Position numbers and translations under genes: made by a program. Below the pieces are notes generated by a model. That model did no database searches, was not told the origin of the DNA, and was given only the letters and a program-made list of their open reading frames with translations. DNA of 64,000 nucleotides from the NCBI GenBank assembly GCA_963843455.1, contig CAWJKE010000002.1, forward strand, positions 7,014 to 71,013, read 5' to 3'. This document shows, piece after piece, positions 1 to 10,599 of this stretch. The first letter of the stretch is position 1. Every line of letters starts with the position of its first letter. Origin of the DNA: CAIQPS01 sp963843455. Its GTDB lineage: Bacteria; Actinomycetota; Thermoleophilia; RBG-16-64-13.

Positions 1-501
1 CTCGAGGACGTCGTCCGCTGGGGTCGGCGCAACTCGGTGTTCCCTGCGACCTTCGGTCTCGCGTGCTGCGCGCTCGAGATGATGGCGACCGGCGCCGCGC
101 ACTACGACCTCGCGCGCTTCGGCATGGAGGTGTTCCGCGCGAGCCCGCGTCAGGCCGACCTCATGATCGTCGCCGGGCGCGTGTCGCAGAAGATGGCGCC
201 GGTGCTGCGCCAGGTGTACGACCAGATGGTCGAGCCCAAGTGGGTGATCTCGATGGGCGTGTGCGCGAGCAGCGGCGGGATGTTCAACAACTACGCGATC
301 GTGCAGGGCGTCGACCAGATCGTGCCGGTCGACGTGTACGTGCCGGGCTGCCCGCCCGGGCCCGAGACGCTGATGCACGGGATCCTGACGTTGCACGAGC
401 AGATCCGCACGGGCGAGCTGCTGCGCCGGCGCGAGGCGTCGCCGACCGGCGGCGCCGGAATCGACCTCGGACGCGAGCCCGTCGGGCTCACGACCTCCTG
501 A
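1..501 (+). CDS. nuoB: NADH-quinone oxidoreductase subunit B (5'-partial)
   Basis: This is the NuoB subunit of complex I, which carries the N2 [4Fe-4S] cluster at the quinone end of the peripheral arm. The frame is open from base 1, so the N-terminus lies outside the window. The cluster ligands are visible as the tandem cysteines in LACCALEMM, a cysteine in MGVCASSGG and a cysteine in PGCPPGPE. The ~165 visible residues nearly complete the family's usual length. The gene is followed 26 bases later by nuoC and then nuoD in the standard nuo order. Recognition is secure. Codon style is strongly biased to CGC/GCG/CTC, as in nuoC and nuoD but unlike many genes after position 1800. Confidence 0.95.
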   Translation, partial: LEDVVRWGRRNSVFPATFGLACCALEMMATGAAHYDLARFGMEVFRASPRQADLMIVAGRVSQKMAPVLRQVYDQMVEPKWVISMGVCASSGGMFNNYAIVQGVDQIVPVDVYVPGCPPGPETLMHGILTLHEQIRTGELLRRREASPTGGAGIDLGREPVGLTTS

Positions 502-527
502 GCACGACTCGGTAGAAGGCGACGGGA

Positions 528-1075
528 ATGGCGGACGACACGGCTCGTGAAGAAGATCACGAGCCCGCGGAGAGCGAGGACGCTGCGAGTCGCGATCGCC
601 GACGACGTCGCGGCCGCGGTCGTCGCCCGGTTCCCCGAGGCGGTGTACGTCGACAGTCACGGGCAGGCCGTCGTGCACGTCGACCGCGCCGTCACTCGTC
701 GACGTCGCGACGCTGCTGCGCGACGAGGAACAGTTCACGATGCTCATGGACGTCACGGTCGTCGACCATCTCCTCGACGGATCGCGCGCCGGCGTCGCGG
801 GTGTCGCGCCCGAACGCTTCGAAGTGGTCGCGAACTTCTTGTCGCACACGCGCAACCGCCGCATCCGGACCATCTGCCAGGTTCCCGCCGACGATCCGAC
901 CGTCCCGTCGCTCGTCTCGGTGTACCCGGGCGCGAACTTCCCCGAGCGGGAGGCGTTCGACCTCTACGGCGTCACGTTCGAGGGTCATCCCGACCTCACC
1001 CGCATCCTCATGCCCGACGACTGGCACGGCCACCCGCTGCGCAAGGACGACGCCGGCGGCGACGCGTCCCCGTGA
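528..1075 (+). CDS. nuoC: NADH-quinone oxidoreductase subunit C (frameshifted)
   Basis: NuoC is the 30-kDa subunit of complex I. The C-terminal two thirds reads in one frame (from about 695) and contains the family signature around YPGANFPEREAFDLYG followed by GHPDLTRILMPDDW. The N-terminal acidic segment starts at the ATG at 528 in another frame, and the piece with AAAVVARFPEAVYVDS lies in a third frame. Two single-base shifts, near 575-600 and near 685-690, are therefore needed to join them. The position between nuoB and nuoD supports one original gene. Indel errors are the likeliest cause, although a real pseudogene cannot be excluded. Confidence 0.85.
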
Positions 1076-1278
1076 CGTTCAAAGGCGACCCGAGCCCGAG
1101 ATGAGAGAATGTGAGTGTCGTGTGTGAGCGCCGCGTCGTGTGATGCGGCGACCGGAGCAAGGGCGAAGCGAGGCGCCGGCCGAGCGGAGCGCAGGCGGAG
1201 GGAGCTCGCCGCACTTCGTGCAGCCTCACATCGCGAGCCGCAGGCGAGCCGCTCAGCAAACGAAGTGCAAAGAGCATC

Positions 1279-1801
1279 ATGACTGACACCTTGGACCGAG
1301 GAAGAAGCAACGGCTCGAGCGCCAGACCGACGAGGGGGCGCAGGAGCTGCGGCCTTACGCACGCGCGAGGTCGTGCTCGCGGGTGGCGGCATGTGGCCGC
1401 AGGACGATCTCGGCGACACGATGATCATCAACATGGGTCCGCAGCACCCGTCGACGCACGGCGTGCTGCGCCTCATGATGGAGCTCGACGGCGAGGACGT
1501 GCTGCAGATCAAGCCCGTCATCGGTTACCTCCACACCGGCATGGAGAAGACCGGTGAGGAGCTCACGTACGTGCAGGGCACCACGAACGTGACGCGCATG
1601 GACTACGCGTCGAACTTCGCGAACGAGCTCGTGTACTCGCTCGCGGTCGAGCGCCTGCTCGACGTCGAGGTGCCGGAACGCGCGAGCTGGATCCGCATGA
1701 TGATGTGCGAGCTGTCGCGCATGGCGTCGCACCTCTTGTTCCAGGCGACGAACGGCATGGACATCGGCGCGGTGTCGATGATGCTCTACGGCTGGCGCGA
1801 G
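1279..1801 (+). CDS. nuoD: NADH-quinone oxidoreductase subunit D (3'-truncated)
   Basis: NuoD is the 49-kDa subunit of complex I that helps form the quinone site. The signature NMGPQHPSTHGVLR and the following GYLHTGMEKTGEEL are clear. The main frame opens at a GTG at 1373. The likely true start is the ATG at 1279 (reading MTDTLDRG), one frame away, which implies another one-base shift around 1330-1370. The protein stops matching the family right after MMLYGWRE, at about residue 145 of some 400. The following codons are unrelated and a stop comes at about 1860. About 200 bases between nuoC and nuoD are GC-rich and show no gene. Confidence 0.85.
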
Positions 1802-1830
1802 TCCCCGTGCGCCAATGGGCTCATCTGCCG
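1797..1830. other. Abrupt sequence junction between complex I genes and polysaccharide locus
   Basis: nuoD homology ends at about 1801 in the middle of a conserved domain. The sequence to the right belongs to minus-strand polysaccharide genes. No IS end, target duplication, tRNA or inverted repeat is visible at the join. The fragment to the right (1821-1925) also ends here after 34 codons. Both flanking genes are therefore broken at the same point, which is what an assembly chimera or a non-homologous rearrangement would produce. Confidence 0.7.
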
Positions 1831-1925
1831 CCGTGCCGTTCGTAGAACAGATGCGTGGTGAACGTCGTGAGGAAGGCTTGATTGGTGTAGCGGGGACTTT
1901 CCAAGTCACGAATCCGGCTGCTCAT
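1821..1925 (-). pseudogene. N-terminal fragment of an unidentified gene downstream of the epimerase
   Basis: An ATG at 1925 overlaps the 3' end of the repaired epimerase gene, a typical translational-coupling arrangement. It opens a 34-codon frame beginning MSSRIRDLESPRY and continuing NQAFLTTFTTHLFYER before a stop at the junction. It looks like the start of the next gene of the cluster, cut off by the junction at about 1800. The fragment is too short to assign a family. Confidence 0.35.
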
Positions 1926-2788
1926 CGAGGAGCTCCTTCAGTTCTCCGATGCCCTGGTCGATGGTTTTCTCAGCCCTGAAGCCAAGGTCCTTGTGCGCCT
2001 TGTCGGATGAAACGCGATAGTTGCGAGCGTCGTGAAGGGCTGACGTCCTTTTGCTCGATCATCACGTCTGGAAAGTGGTTCCGGATTTGATACGCGAGGT
2101 CGATTATTCGGACGTTTTGCCGATGGAGGTTGTAGATACCGACTTGCCGGGTGTCGAGGTTGTCGACCACTGCCTGTGCGACATCGGAGACATGGAGAAG
2201 CGGGCGGAACTGTTCCCCACCGAAGACGCTGATGTGACCTTGACGGTGAGCCCGAACGGTCATGGTGTTGACAACGAGGTCCAGCCGTATGCGGGCGAAG
2301 AGATCGCCAACGCCGAACAGCGTGCCGAGCCGAAAGATGATGGCGTTCTTGCGCTCGAGGTACTTCTCCGCCGCGAGCTTTGTCACGGCGTAGACCGACA
2401 ACGGATTTGGCGGCGACGACTCGTCGAGTTCTCGACCTTGGGCTCCATAAATGGAACAGGTCGACGTGAAGATGATCCGCCCATCATAATGCTGCGCCAG
2501 CCAATTGACGGGCTCCTGATTGATTTGAACGGTAACCTCGGGGTTCAACGCGCATGCCCCGTCACCCACCAACGCAGCCAGCCAGACAACCGCGTCGGCC
2601 CAGCTCAAGTAGGGGAGAAGCCTCTCCGTATCTCGAATATCGCCATACACGAAATCGACCGGCTTCCGATAGGCCTCCTCGTAGAGGAGCACGTCATAGA
2701 CTCTAACATCGTGGTTCGAATGCAGGAGCTTGTCCACAACGCCCCCGCCGACGTAGCCGGCTCCGCCAACAACTAGAACTCTGCTCAT
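1906..2788 (-). CDS. NAD-dependent sugar epimerase/dehydratase, SDR family (frameshifted near 3' end)
   Basis: This extended short-chain dehydrogenase acts on nucleotide sugars. The N-terminal Rossmann motif is VVGGAGYVGGGVV. An SDR active-site segment follows, with STCSIYG (the serine of the triad) and YAVTKLAAEKY (the YxxxK pair). One extra base near 2035-2040 shifts the frame. The continuation in the next frame gives the expected SDR tail motif HDARNYRVSSDKA and then KDLGF...ELKELLDEQPDS with a stop at 1906. Restoring that base yields a normal ~293-residue protein. It probably makes or modifies a sugar precursor for the polymer. The exact substrate cannot be read from the sequence. Confidence 0.85.
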
Positions 2789-2923
2789 CTGAAGTGTGCC
2801 TCCTCAGCCGGCCCAGTTGGTCAATATTCCGGCCGCCGAACTAGTCCAAGCGGTCTGCTCATTCTGCTGCCCCCGCATCTGGGAGAGAGATTCTTCGTAT
2901 TAGGCTGACGATTCTCCCCAGAG

Positions 2924-4497
2924 TCAACCCTTCTTACCAGACGGGTGTCGCTCAGGATCTCTCCCTCTACGACTTCTCCTCGCGGCTCCCCCGGCAACAA
3001 AGGCGAACAACCACAAACCCATGGGGTACGTAAATGAATTCAGGAAAGTCCAACCAGCAAAAGTCGTGGCAAACATGCCAACAATTGCAGCAAAGTAGGC
3101 AGCCCCCAAGAACTCGGTGGTCTCATTCGAAGATCGGAATAGTTGTAGCGCCCTCAGACCAAAGCAAATGAATATCGCTCCAAAGATCGCGACTCCAAGA
3201 AAGCCGGTCCAGTAGATCAGGCCAACCCATGTTGAGTCCGGAGTTCGAGAGTCTACCATCTGTGACACATCATCCGTTACTCCGAAGGGTCCTCCAAATA
3301 ACGCATAGCGGTCGAGCACGGTCGCCGCAACACTGGCCAAATCTGACTGGCGGATCATTACGTTAGGATCCTCGGCGACCGTAGACGCGTGCGCAAGAGT
3401 CCCGACTCTAGTCAGGAAATAGCTGGTTGGGGTTGGCAGGGCAAGCATCAGGATCACGGCAGTAAGGGCCAGAGCCGCCCCGACAGTGGACAGACGACGT
3501 AAGAAACGGCTACCGCGTCGTTCCTTGAAGAATCGCAGCAGCAAGATGACTGCAATTACTGCCGCAGCCCCGAGAACGAGAGCTCTCGTGTAAGAGACAA
3601 CGACTGCAAGGACGATGACAACCACTAAGGCGACGGCAGCAGCGTTCCAGGAACGCCTTGCGCAAACTACGGCAAGGGCAGAGAGGAGAAACGCCGGCAT
3701 GAACCAGAATGTACGGGTCAGCACCTGCCCTTGGAAGGAGAGGACAACGTATTCAGGGATCTGGTATATGGGAACTCGCAAACCCTGGTGAAGAATGAAC
3801 AGCACTGCGCTGACGCCGGTCACCACGGCGACCGCATACAGGAAAGCCGCTACATCCCTCGGGGTCGACCTGCGGACCACATCCCTAATTAGCCAGTAGC
3901 CAGCCAACAGGAGGGGCCACGGCTCGAACTGAGCAAGAAGCGTCCCCGTGTCCGTGGGGGCCGCGGCTCCCCACATGAGCTTACCTACGACCAATGCGGC
4001 CAGAGCGAGTAGCAGATACTCTTCTCCCAGGATGCGCACCGGCTGCCAGCGTGAAACGGCCGACCGCCGCTGTGCCCCAGCGTTGGAGCGGTAGGCGCAC
4101 CACGCCCACGCCAACGCGATCCAACCCAAGATTATGACACCGTCGTGCACAAATCTTCCTGGAACCCAGAACGGACGAACGGTCCCAAAGAAGATTGACT
4201 CCCGCATGACTTGCAGGAACGGTATGCCAAGAAGGAATATCGAGCGCCTCGCAGCCTGGTAGATGAAATAGATTGCAAGCGCACCAGGCAGGACATAGGT
4301 GAGAACCCCTATCACAGTTGCGGGAGGTCCCGAACGGTCGACTCGGGCTCTTTGACCGCGCCGAGGAAGACGCAGCAGGCAATTCCCGCTGCCAGAGCCA
4401 GTGCACGGTAACTCCCCGCTGGACGGTTACGGCCTGGGTAGGTTCCGGCAGCTCGCCTATTCACGGGAAGTCGAACGTTCCCGCAGAGGCTAGCCAT
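2924..4497 (-). CDS. O-antigen ligase/polymerase-like membrane protein (N-terminal frameshift)
   Basis: This is a polytopic membrane protein with about ten hydrophobic segments and a large polar loop near the C-terminus containing YALFGGPFGVTDD, a layout typical of the Wzy/WaaL superfamily. The long frame begins at a GTG at 4315. The ATG at 4497 lies 3 bases after the stop of the upstream gene and opens a frame with another hydrophobic stretch (LALAAGIACCVFLGA). That frame meets the long frame at about 4315, so one gene with a frameshift is likely. The role is probably polymerisation or ligation of polysaccharide repeat units in the membrane. Wzy and WaaL cannot be separated on sequence alone. 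Confidence 0.75.
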
Positions 4498-4499
4498 GC

Positions 4500-5573
4500 T
4501 CACCTGGCTGCAACCCATTCATCAAGCGACGCGTCATCGACCACACCAGATCCGAGCTTGACCCAGGCTCCCCCAGTATGCAGCAGTTCATCGACCTGAG
4601 CCTGGACGGGCACTTCTGGCTGACGCAGCAGTAATCGAGGCTGAAATGAAGCCATCATGTCGAAGATGGACAAAGGCCCCGTGCGTTCGACCAGAACTGG
4701 CACCCGAAGCCAACACATGAGGTCGGCCCAGCCACTATTGGGAGCGAGCATCAAACGACAGGTTCGGAGATACCCCAACTCCCTGGACAAGAGAGCACCA
4801 CCGCCGAGAGAGGCAGTTGTGCGTGTTCCCTCGGGTAGAGCACAGCCCTGTGGGCTCCCATACACTAGAAGTGTAAGCGACAGGTGGTCCGCAACGGCGC
4901 GCGCTTCAGCCAGAACGGTGTCAACGTCGCTGTTCCTTCCGTCGGGGTGCGGCTGAAGCGCGCGGAACTGAACACCGACGTGATCCGGATAGATGCAGTT
5001 GAGGCCGTCGGAGGTAAACTCAGGTGGCAGATATCCTGGGGCGAGGGCGTCGCCATGCTTCCACACGGCATGGTGCGAGAAGACAGTCGACACCGTCGTC
5101 AGATCTCTGTCCCAGCACGTCCATGGCCGGCCTGCGCCGGCGCTGAGATACGGGCGGAGCAGGTCTCGCCATTCTTCCTGTAGCCGCCGCGCCTTGGCCA
5201 GTGCGACGGCGGCTCCTATCCGATTGATGCCTCCCTTTGCCGGGTGAAGTATCGTGGGACCGGTGGCCCGACGCGCTGCCCCGTAGCGAGCAAACAGAGC
5301 ATCCTCGGCCTCGCTCAACTCGGTATCGACAACAGCCGAGCCTTCGGGGTAGAGCCCTGGCCGGCGCGACAGGATTCTCCAGCCGGCGCGCAGCCAAGGC
5401 TCAACGCGAGCGAGAAAGTAGCGAATCTCAATACCCATCTCGCCTGGATACCCCGGCAGAATGAACCCCTCAGAAACTGCCGCAATACGCCTAGGCATTG
5501 GATCTCGCGCCGGAAGGACCCGTATGGCCTCCAGCGAGGCATCCAGCAACACCCTTCTCGCACGAGTTTTCAC
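4500..5573 (-). CDS. Putative glycosyltransferase-like protein of polysaccharide cluster
   Basis: This soluble protein of ~357 residues starts at a GTG at 5573, immediately after the TGA of the upstream oxidoreductase, which fixes the start. I do not recognise a named family with certainty. The fold hints are an N-terminal segment GFILPGYPGEMGIEIRYFL and a C-terminal segment LRTCRLMLAPNSGWADLMCW. The second resembles the sugar-nucleotide half of glycosyltransferases in the fucosyl/heptosyl (GT-B) style, where an NSG-like loop contacts the nucleotide. Its place between the FAD enzyme and the membrane polymerase, with no gaps, argues for a role in polymer assembly. A polysaccharide-modifying enzyme is the alternative. 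Confidence 0.5.
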   Translation of the reverse strand: MKTRARRVLLDASLEAIRVLPARDPMPRRIAAVSEGFILPGYPGEMGIEIRYFLARVEPWLRAGWRILSRRPGLYPEGSAVVDTELSEAEDALFARYGAARRATGPTILHPAKGGINRIGAAVALAKARRLQEEWRDLLRPYLSAGAGRPWTCWDRDLTTVSTVFSHHAVWKHGDALAPGYLPPEFTSDGLNCIYPDHVGVQFRALQPHPDGRNSDVDTVLAEARAVADHLSLTLLVYGSPQGCALPEGTRTTASLGGGALLSRELGYLRTCRLMLAPNSGWADLMCWLRVPVLVERTGPLSIFDMMASFQPRLLLRQPEVPVQAQVDELLHTGGAWVKLGSGVVDDASLDEWVAAR

Positions 5574-5574
5574 G

Positions 5575-6840
5575 TCAAGCTCGCGGACCTTCCGTTGCCC
5601 ACTGAAATCCAAGGGAACGGGCAAGTTTCATGCTCTCGAGAATACACACGTCAGCGTTCAAGTACTGCCATTGACCCCATCGTCCAAGCCCGATGAGCCC
5701 TTGACTCGCGAGATGTCCGTGAAAGTCCGCCACCAGCTCACTTGTTCCAAGAAGCGGGATTGGGTAGGCGTACCGATTGACATACTCGTCGATCGGAGTC
5801 TCGTTGCTCGACCAAGTTCCCTTCCTTCCCGGCCATCGACGCGCGTTCGTTTCCGTGTACACCCCGTCAGACCGGCTATCGAGAGCGAAGTTGCCGATGA
5901 AGAACTGGCGATGTTCCTCCACATCTAGTCGAGGATCGTAGAGCCAGTGCCAGTCCTGGTCGTACTCCCTTTTCCAGAGTGACACGACGATGCTCGCTGC
6001 CGCCAATCTGGAGAGGGCCCGATGCGCCACATTCTCGCCTTGCAGAGCGCCCGCCAGAAGCGGCCAGGGAGCAGTGTTGATCACTAGTTTTGCCTCAAAC
6101 TGGTCGTTCACAACCCAGCCTTTGAGACTTTGTCGAAGCTTGACCACACGGCAGCCGGTGATTATGTGATCACGCACCGGCTCGCAGATCGCGTCAAATA
6201 TCGCTTGGAAGCCGCCAGTCTTAGGATAGTAGAAGCGTGCATGGCTCGGCATCACGCCATCAGGAGCGCGACGTTCCCGGCACGAGGCTTCGATCGCCGC
6301 CACATCGACAGGTGGGACCTTATGGAGCCAGTCAACGTCGAGTCGACTGGCGGGCACTCCCCATATTTTCAGGTTGTACGGCAGCATGTAGGACTCCGCG
6401 ATACGCTGGCCCAGGCGCTGCCGAATCCACGTCTCGAAATCCCTCGGTGCCGTCCCGCGTCCTTCGGCAGTTGCGAGTAACGGAGAGAGGTACTCCTGAC
6501 ATCTCTGCTCGGGCAGTTGCCACAGGTTGTACTCGAGCGGATACTCCACATACGCGCCGTCTATGACCACCTTCGACCTTCGCTCGAACTCATGGAAACC
6601 TGCTATGCCCATGTGGCTGAAGACGAAGTCGTAAACCTCGGGATACCGCGTACAAAGGAAATGACCCCCTCCGACGTCCAACACGTGGCCGTCGATACGT
6701 TCGGTGCGGCAGAGACCTCCCGGAATATCTTCGGCTTCGAGAACCACGAATTCCTCAAAACCGGCGAGCTGCAGAATTCGGGCAAACGATACTCCGGACA
6801 TGCCACCACCGATGACGACTATGGGCCCGTCAGCGCTCAC
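5575..6840 (-). CDS. FAD-dependent oxidoreductase, amine-oxidase/UDP-galactopyranose-mutase-like
   Basis: The N-terminus carries the dinucleotide-binding motif VVIGGGMSGVSFA, then an acidic strand end (VVLEAEDIPGG) and a GG doublet, GHVLDVGGGHF, as in protoporphyrinogen-oxidase and UDP-galactopyranose-mutase-like flavoproteins. At 421 residues the length is normal for the group. The GTG start at 6840 abuts the stop codon of wzt, so the two are probably co-translated. In this setting it may remodel a sugar ring or oxidise a glycan precursor. The exact reaction is not deducible. Confidence 0.75.
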   Translation of the reverse strand: MSADGPIVVIGGGMSGVSFARILQLAGFEEFVVLEAEDIPGGLCRTERIDGHVLDVGGGHFLCTRYPEVYDFVFSHMGIAGFHEFERRSKVVIDGAYVEYPLEYNLWQLPEQRCQEYLSPLLATAEGRGTAPRDFETWIRQRLGQRIAESYMLPYNLKIWGVPASRLDVDWLHKVPPVDVAAIEASCRERRAPDGVMPSHARFYYPKTGGFQAIFDAICEPVRDHIITGCRVVKLRQSLKGWVVNDQFEAKLVINTAPWPLLAGALQGENVAHRALSRLAAASIVVSLWKREYDQDWHWLYDPRLDVEEHRQFFIGNFALDSRSDGVYTETNARRWPGRKGTWSSNETPIDEYVNRYAYPIPLLGTSELVADFHGHLASQGLIGLGRWGQWQYLNADVCILESMKLARSLGFQWATEGPRA

Positions 6841-8124
6841 TCACTCGCCCGTCCTCTTCTCCTCGAAACTGCTGGCGGTCAACGCCACGTCGTCGTCCCC
6901 AAACGTCGCGGCCCAATTGCTCGTGTAGCGGAAGTTGAAGCCCACCCCACCGGGGTCACAGGTGTCCACTGCGAATGGAATGTGGACGGTATCTAGAATC
7001 CGACGGAATGCCTGTGTCACGGCGATTTCGAGACGGTAGACACCGGCAGCCAGCGGCAGGTGTCTGACATTCAACCGGACCAGAAGGTCTCCCCGCCCCG
7101 CGCGAAGCCGTTCACGCCGAAAAAGCTCTGGTGCACCAAAGACTACTGCCTGCCCGGTCATGGTGACGATCCTCCACTCCAAATTGAAGAGGATGTCCTC
7201 ACTCGCTCGGCATTTGACCTCTGCCTCGAGCCAAGTCTTGGATTCATCGTCATGCGTCACGGCTAGCAGCCTCGCCTCCAGAATGTGCACACCCTGTTCG
7301 GGGGGAGGTTCATGGCTGTCACGCAAACCGAAGACGTCGCCTGAAGTGCCACCCGATGCGATGTACTCATCCACGACGTCCCCGACGTTGCCGACCCGGA
7401 CCAGGTGACCAGCGGACAGCAGAGCGCAGCGTGTGCACAAAGCACGTATCGCGTTCATGTTGTGACTGACGAAAAGGACGGTTCTACCGGTGGTCGCCGC
7501 CTGTTCCATCCGGCCGAGGCACTTCTTCTGGAACTCGGCGTCTCCGACGGCGAGCACCTCGTCGACTATCAGAACTTCCGGGTCGAGATGCGCGGCTACC
7601 GCGAACGCCAGCCGCACGTACATCCCACTCGAGTAGCGCTTGACCGGGGTATCCAGGAAGCGGCCGATCTCGCTGAACTCGACTATCTCGTCGAACTTGC
7701 GCTTGATCTCCACCCGGCTCATGCCCAGGATGGCGCCGTTTAGCTGAATGTTCTCGCGGCCCGTGAGTTCTTGATGGAAGCCGGTGCCCACCTCCAGTAG
7801 ACTGCGCCACCCGACCACGGATCTCTACCCTGCCCTCAGTCGGCTCGGTTATGTGGCTCAGGATCTTTAGCAAGCGTGCTCTTGCCGGCTCCGTTGCGGC
7901 CGATGATGCCCAGGACCTCGCCGGGCTCGACCTCCAGATCGATATCCTTGAGGGCCCACAAGTATTCTGGGAGCGGTGCGTGGCCGCACCGGGGTGACGG
8001 ATGCGCTCGATGGGCCGGGTGGCCGTCCTCACGATCGCTCGCGCAGGGTCGGATTCCTCGCCGCTCGGCTCCGATGTGGTACATCTTGCCCAGGCCTACG
8101 GTCCGTAGGGCGAACGTCGCTCAT
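6841..8124 (-). CDS. wzt: ABC transporter ATP-binding protein for polysaccharide export (frameshifted)
   Basis: This is the ATPase of a Wzm/Wzt-type exporter. The ATG at 8124 follows the wzm stop by 3 bases and reads MSDV, then VGLGKMYHIGAERRG in another frame. Walker A is GIIGRNGAGKST, the signature region is KRYSSGMYVRLAFA, and Walker B is PEVLIVDEVLAVGD followed by the switch histidine in VLFVSHNMNA. After ~250 residues there is an extra C-terminal beta-rich domain. In Wzt proteins this domain reads the polymer terminus, so substrate-specific export is likely. Three or more shifts between 7800 and 8110 break the N-terminal third. The last ~325 codons are intact. Confidence 0.9.
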
Positions 8125-8127
8125 GGC

Positions 8128-8998
8128 CTACACCACATCAGCGAACACCCGCTCCATGCGCTTGAAGTAGAAGAGACCGCCGGCAATAAGCACTACAACC
8201 ACCCCGATGGTATCCACAGATAGCCGCCGGGGAACTGCTGTCGGCCGAGGAGCGACCAGCGAAAGCCGCCGATCACCCCGGTCATGGGGTTGAGCGCGAA
8301 GACGACACGGAAAGGACCGGCGGGGATGGCGTTGATGGGATAGATGACCGGGCTCACGAACATCCACAACTGCACGACGAAGGGGATGATGTACTGTACG
8401 TCGCGGTAGAGGACGTTGAGGGCACTCAGCCACAGGCTGATCGCCAAGGAAGTGGCGATGGCCAAGACTACGAACAGAGGCAGGAACACGATGTGCCAGC
8501 TGGGAGCGATGCCGAAGACGCCCATGAGCGCGAGCAGGATCACGAAAGAGATGGCGAAATCGACGAGACCGGCAAGGACGGCCGAGGTGGGGATGACCAG
8601 CCGTGGGAAGTAGACCTTGGTCAGTAGGTTGGCGTTACCCGACGAGGCTGATCCCGGAGCGGCTCAGAGCCCCGGCGAAGAACTGCCAGGCCAGCAGTCC
8701 CGAGAAGCTGAAGACGGCGATAGGGCACGCTGGGGTCGGGGCTCTGGACCCCGAGCGCTCGGTTGAACACTACGGTGAAGACGATCATGGTGAGGAACGG
8801 CTGCAGGATGGCCCAGGCCACCCCAAGGACGGCCTGTTTGTAGCGGATGAGGACGTCGCGCCAGGTGAGGAAGTAGAGGAGTTCGCGGTACGACCACAGT
8901 TCGCGCAGGTCAAGCGCCGCCCAACCGTGCTTGCGCTCGTAAACGACTAAGTGGTCGCTTCGAGAACCATTGGCCGCGAGAGTAGCGTCAGCGCTCAC
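8128..8998 (-). CDS. wzm: ABC-2 type polysaccharide export permease (frameshifted)
   Basis: This is the membrane partner of Wzt. The N-terminal part reads LREL followed by YLTWRDVLIRYKQ-type sequence, the amphipathic lead-in typical of TagG/Wzm, and then AVLGVAWAILQPFLTM. Later segments include IISLWLSALNVLYRDVQYI-like sequence and VSPVIYP, the conserved family motif before the last membrane spans. Shifts near 8240 and near 8620-8720 split it into three frames. The concatenated length (~290 residues) is normal. It precedes wzt by 3 bases. Together they would form a pathway separate from the Wzx/Wzy genes at 42-45 kb. Confidence 0.88.
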
Positions 8999-9426
8999 AA
9001 TGCATCAGACTGCCTTCTTCATACCAAGGGCTCGCTGGTATCGAGAAGCGCCATTAGTGTGGATGACTCATGACGCCTACTCCTCTTCGCTCCCTGCAAG
9101 ATCCTTTGCTGGCTCAACTCGTCCCGTGGGACGCATGCCAAATATCCCCACACTGTCTCGCGCACAAGAGCGCTGAGGGGAGTGGCGCGCTCCCTCCCAT
9201 GCTCCCGGCGGCCACTCTTCTCACCCCCTGCAGGTTGGGCAGGCTGGCACGCACCGCGTCCAAACCATACCATCGTCGCTAGACATCGACCAGGCGGTGT
9301 CCCATGAGGAGCGCCGTGCCGCCTTTGGCGCCGCCTGGAAGTATTATTCCGAAAGGGGGAAGCGGAGGGTGAATACTATCAAGTCGCCGAGGCACACGCT
9401 CAAGGTTAGGGAATGGAAGTGTTCTC
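8999..9426. other. Gene-free spacer between gmd and wzm
   Basis: No convincing coding sequence is seen on either strand of this ~430-base stretch. It lies upstream of wzm, so a promoter for the wzm-wzt-FAD-GT-polymerase run is expected here. I cannot identify one with confidence. The G+C-rich direct stretches show no clear hairpin with a U tract. Confidence 0.4.
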
Positions 9427-10597
9427 TCATGAGCTGCGCCGATCGGTGACCGGCAGCCCGCTCACCCGTATGCAGTCATACTTCTGGGCATCCACCAGGT
9501 CAGCCCACACCATCTCGTGGACCAGATCTGCAAACGACGCAGACGGGGTCCAGCCCAAGGCCTCGCGCGCCTTAGTGGCATCCCCGAGGAGACTTATTAC
9601 CTCAGTCGGGCGGAAGTAGCGCGGGTCGACCTTCACCAGCACCCGGCCCGGCTGAACGAGGTCGTTGTGGGGTTCCCGGCAGGCCGGCCCGTATCCATTT
9701 CGGGCCCCGGCTACGAGTGAGGCATCGAGGGCGTTCACCACGCCGATCTCGTCCAGACCGTGGCCCGTGAAGGTAAGCTCGATCCCCAGCTCGGCGAACG
9801 CGGCGATCACGAACTCCTTCACCGAGCGCTGTTCTCCTGTGGCGATCACGTAGTCGTCTGGCTTATCTTGCTGGAGCATGAGATGCATCGCCGTCACGTA
9901 ATCGCGGGCGTGGCCCCAATCTCGCCGGGAATCGAGACTCCCCAGGTAGAGCTCGTTTTGCAGGCCGAGTACGATGCGCGCGGCGGCCCGGGTCACTTTG
10001 CGGGTGACGAAGGTCTCGCCTCGTATGGGGCTCTCGTGATTGAACAGGATGCCGTTGGAGGCGTATAGGCCGTAGGCTTCCCGGTAGTTCCGCGTTATCC
10101 AGTAGGCGTAGAGCTTGGCCGCCGGCGTAGGGACTGCGAGGAGCGAACGGTGTGGTCTCCCGCTGCGGCACTTCCGAGGCGTTGCCGAACAACTCCGACG
10201 TGGATGCTTGATAGAAGCGGCAGGACTCCTGCATCCCCAAGATGCGAATGGCCTCCAGGAGGCGAAGAGTCCCCAAGGCATCGGCGTTAGCGGTGTATTC
10301 CGGGGTCTCGAACGAGACCTGCACGTGCGATTGGGCCGCCAGGTTGTAAATCTCGTCCGGCTGGGTCTCCTGGATGATGCGAATGAGATTGGTGGCGTCG
10401 GTCATGTCGCCGTAGTGCAGGTGGAAGCGCACCCCGGTTTGATGGGGATCCTGATACACGTGATCTAACCTGTCGGTGTTGAACTGGCTGGCGCGGCGCT
10501 TAATCCCATGGACGGTGTAGCCCTTTTCCAGGAGCAGTTCCACCAGATAGGCGCCGTCCTGCCCGGTGACACCGCTGATCAGAGCGGTCTTGTCCAC
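9427..10597 (-). CDS. gmd: GDP-mannose 4,6-dehydratase (frameshifted)
   Basis: Gmd converts GDP-mannose to GDP-4-keto-6-deoxymannose, the first step to GDP-fucose, GDP-rhamnose or related deoxysugars. The start MDKTALISGVTGQDGAYL is diagnostic, followed by NLAAQSHVQVSFE and STSELFGN. The second half contains NHESPIRGETFVTRK, RRDWGHARDY and PRYFRPTEV. A single shift near 10120-10130, within the YxxxK active-site region, splits the frame. The remainder is full length. It lies directly downstream of a decayed fcl gene, the usual partner that finishes GDP-fucose. A second gmd remnant is seen at 45216-45302. Confidence 0.93.
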
Positions 10598-10599
10598 CT

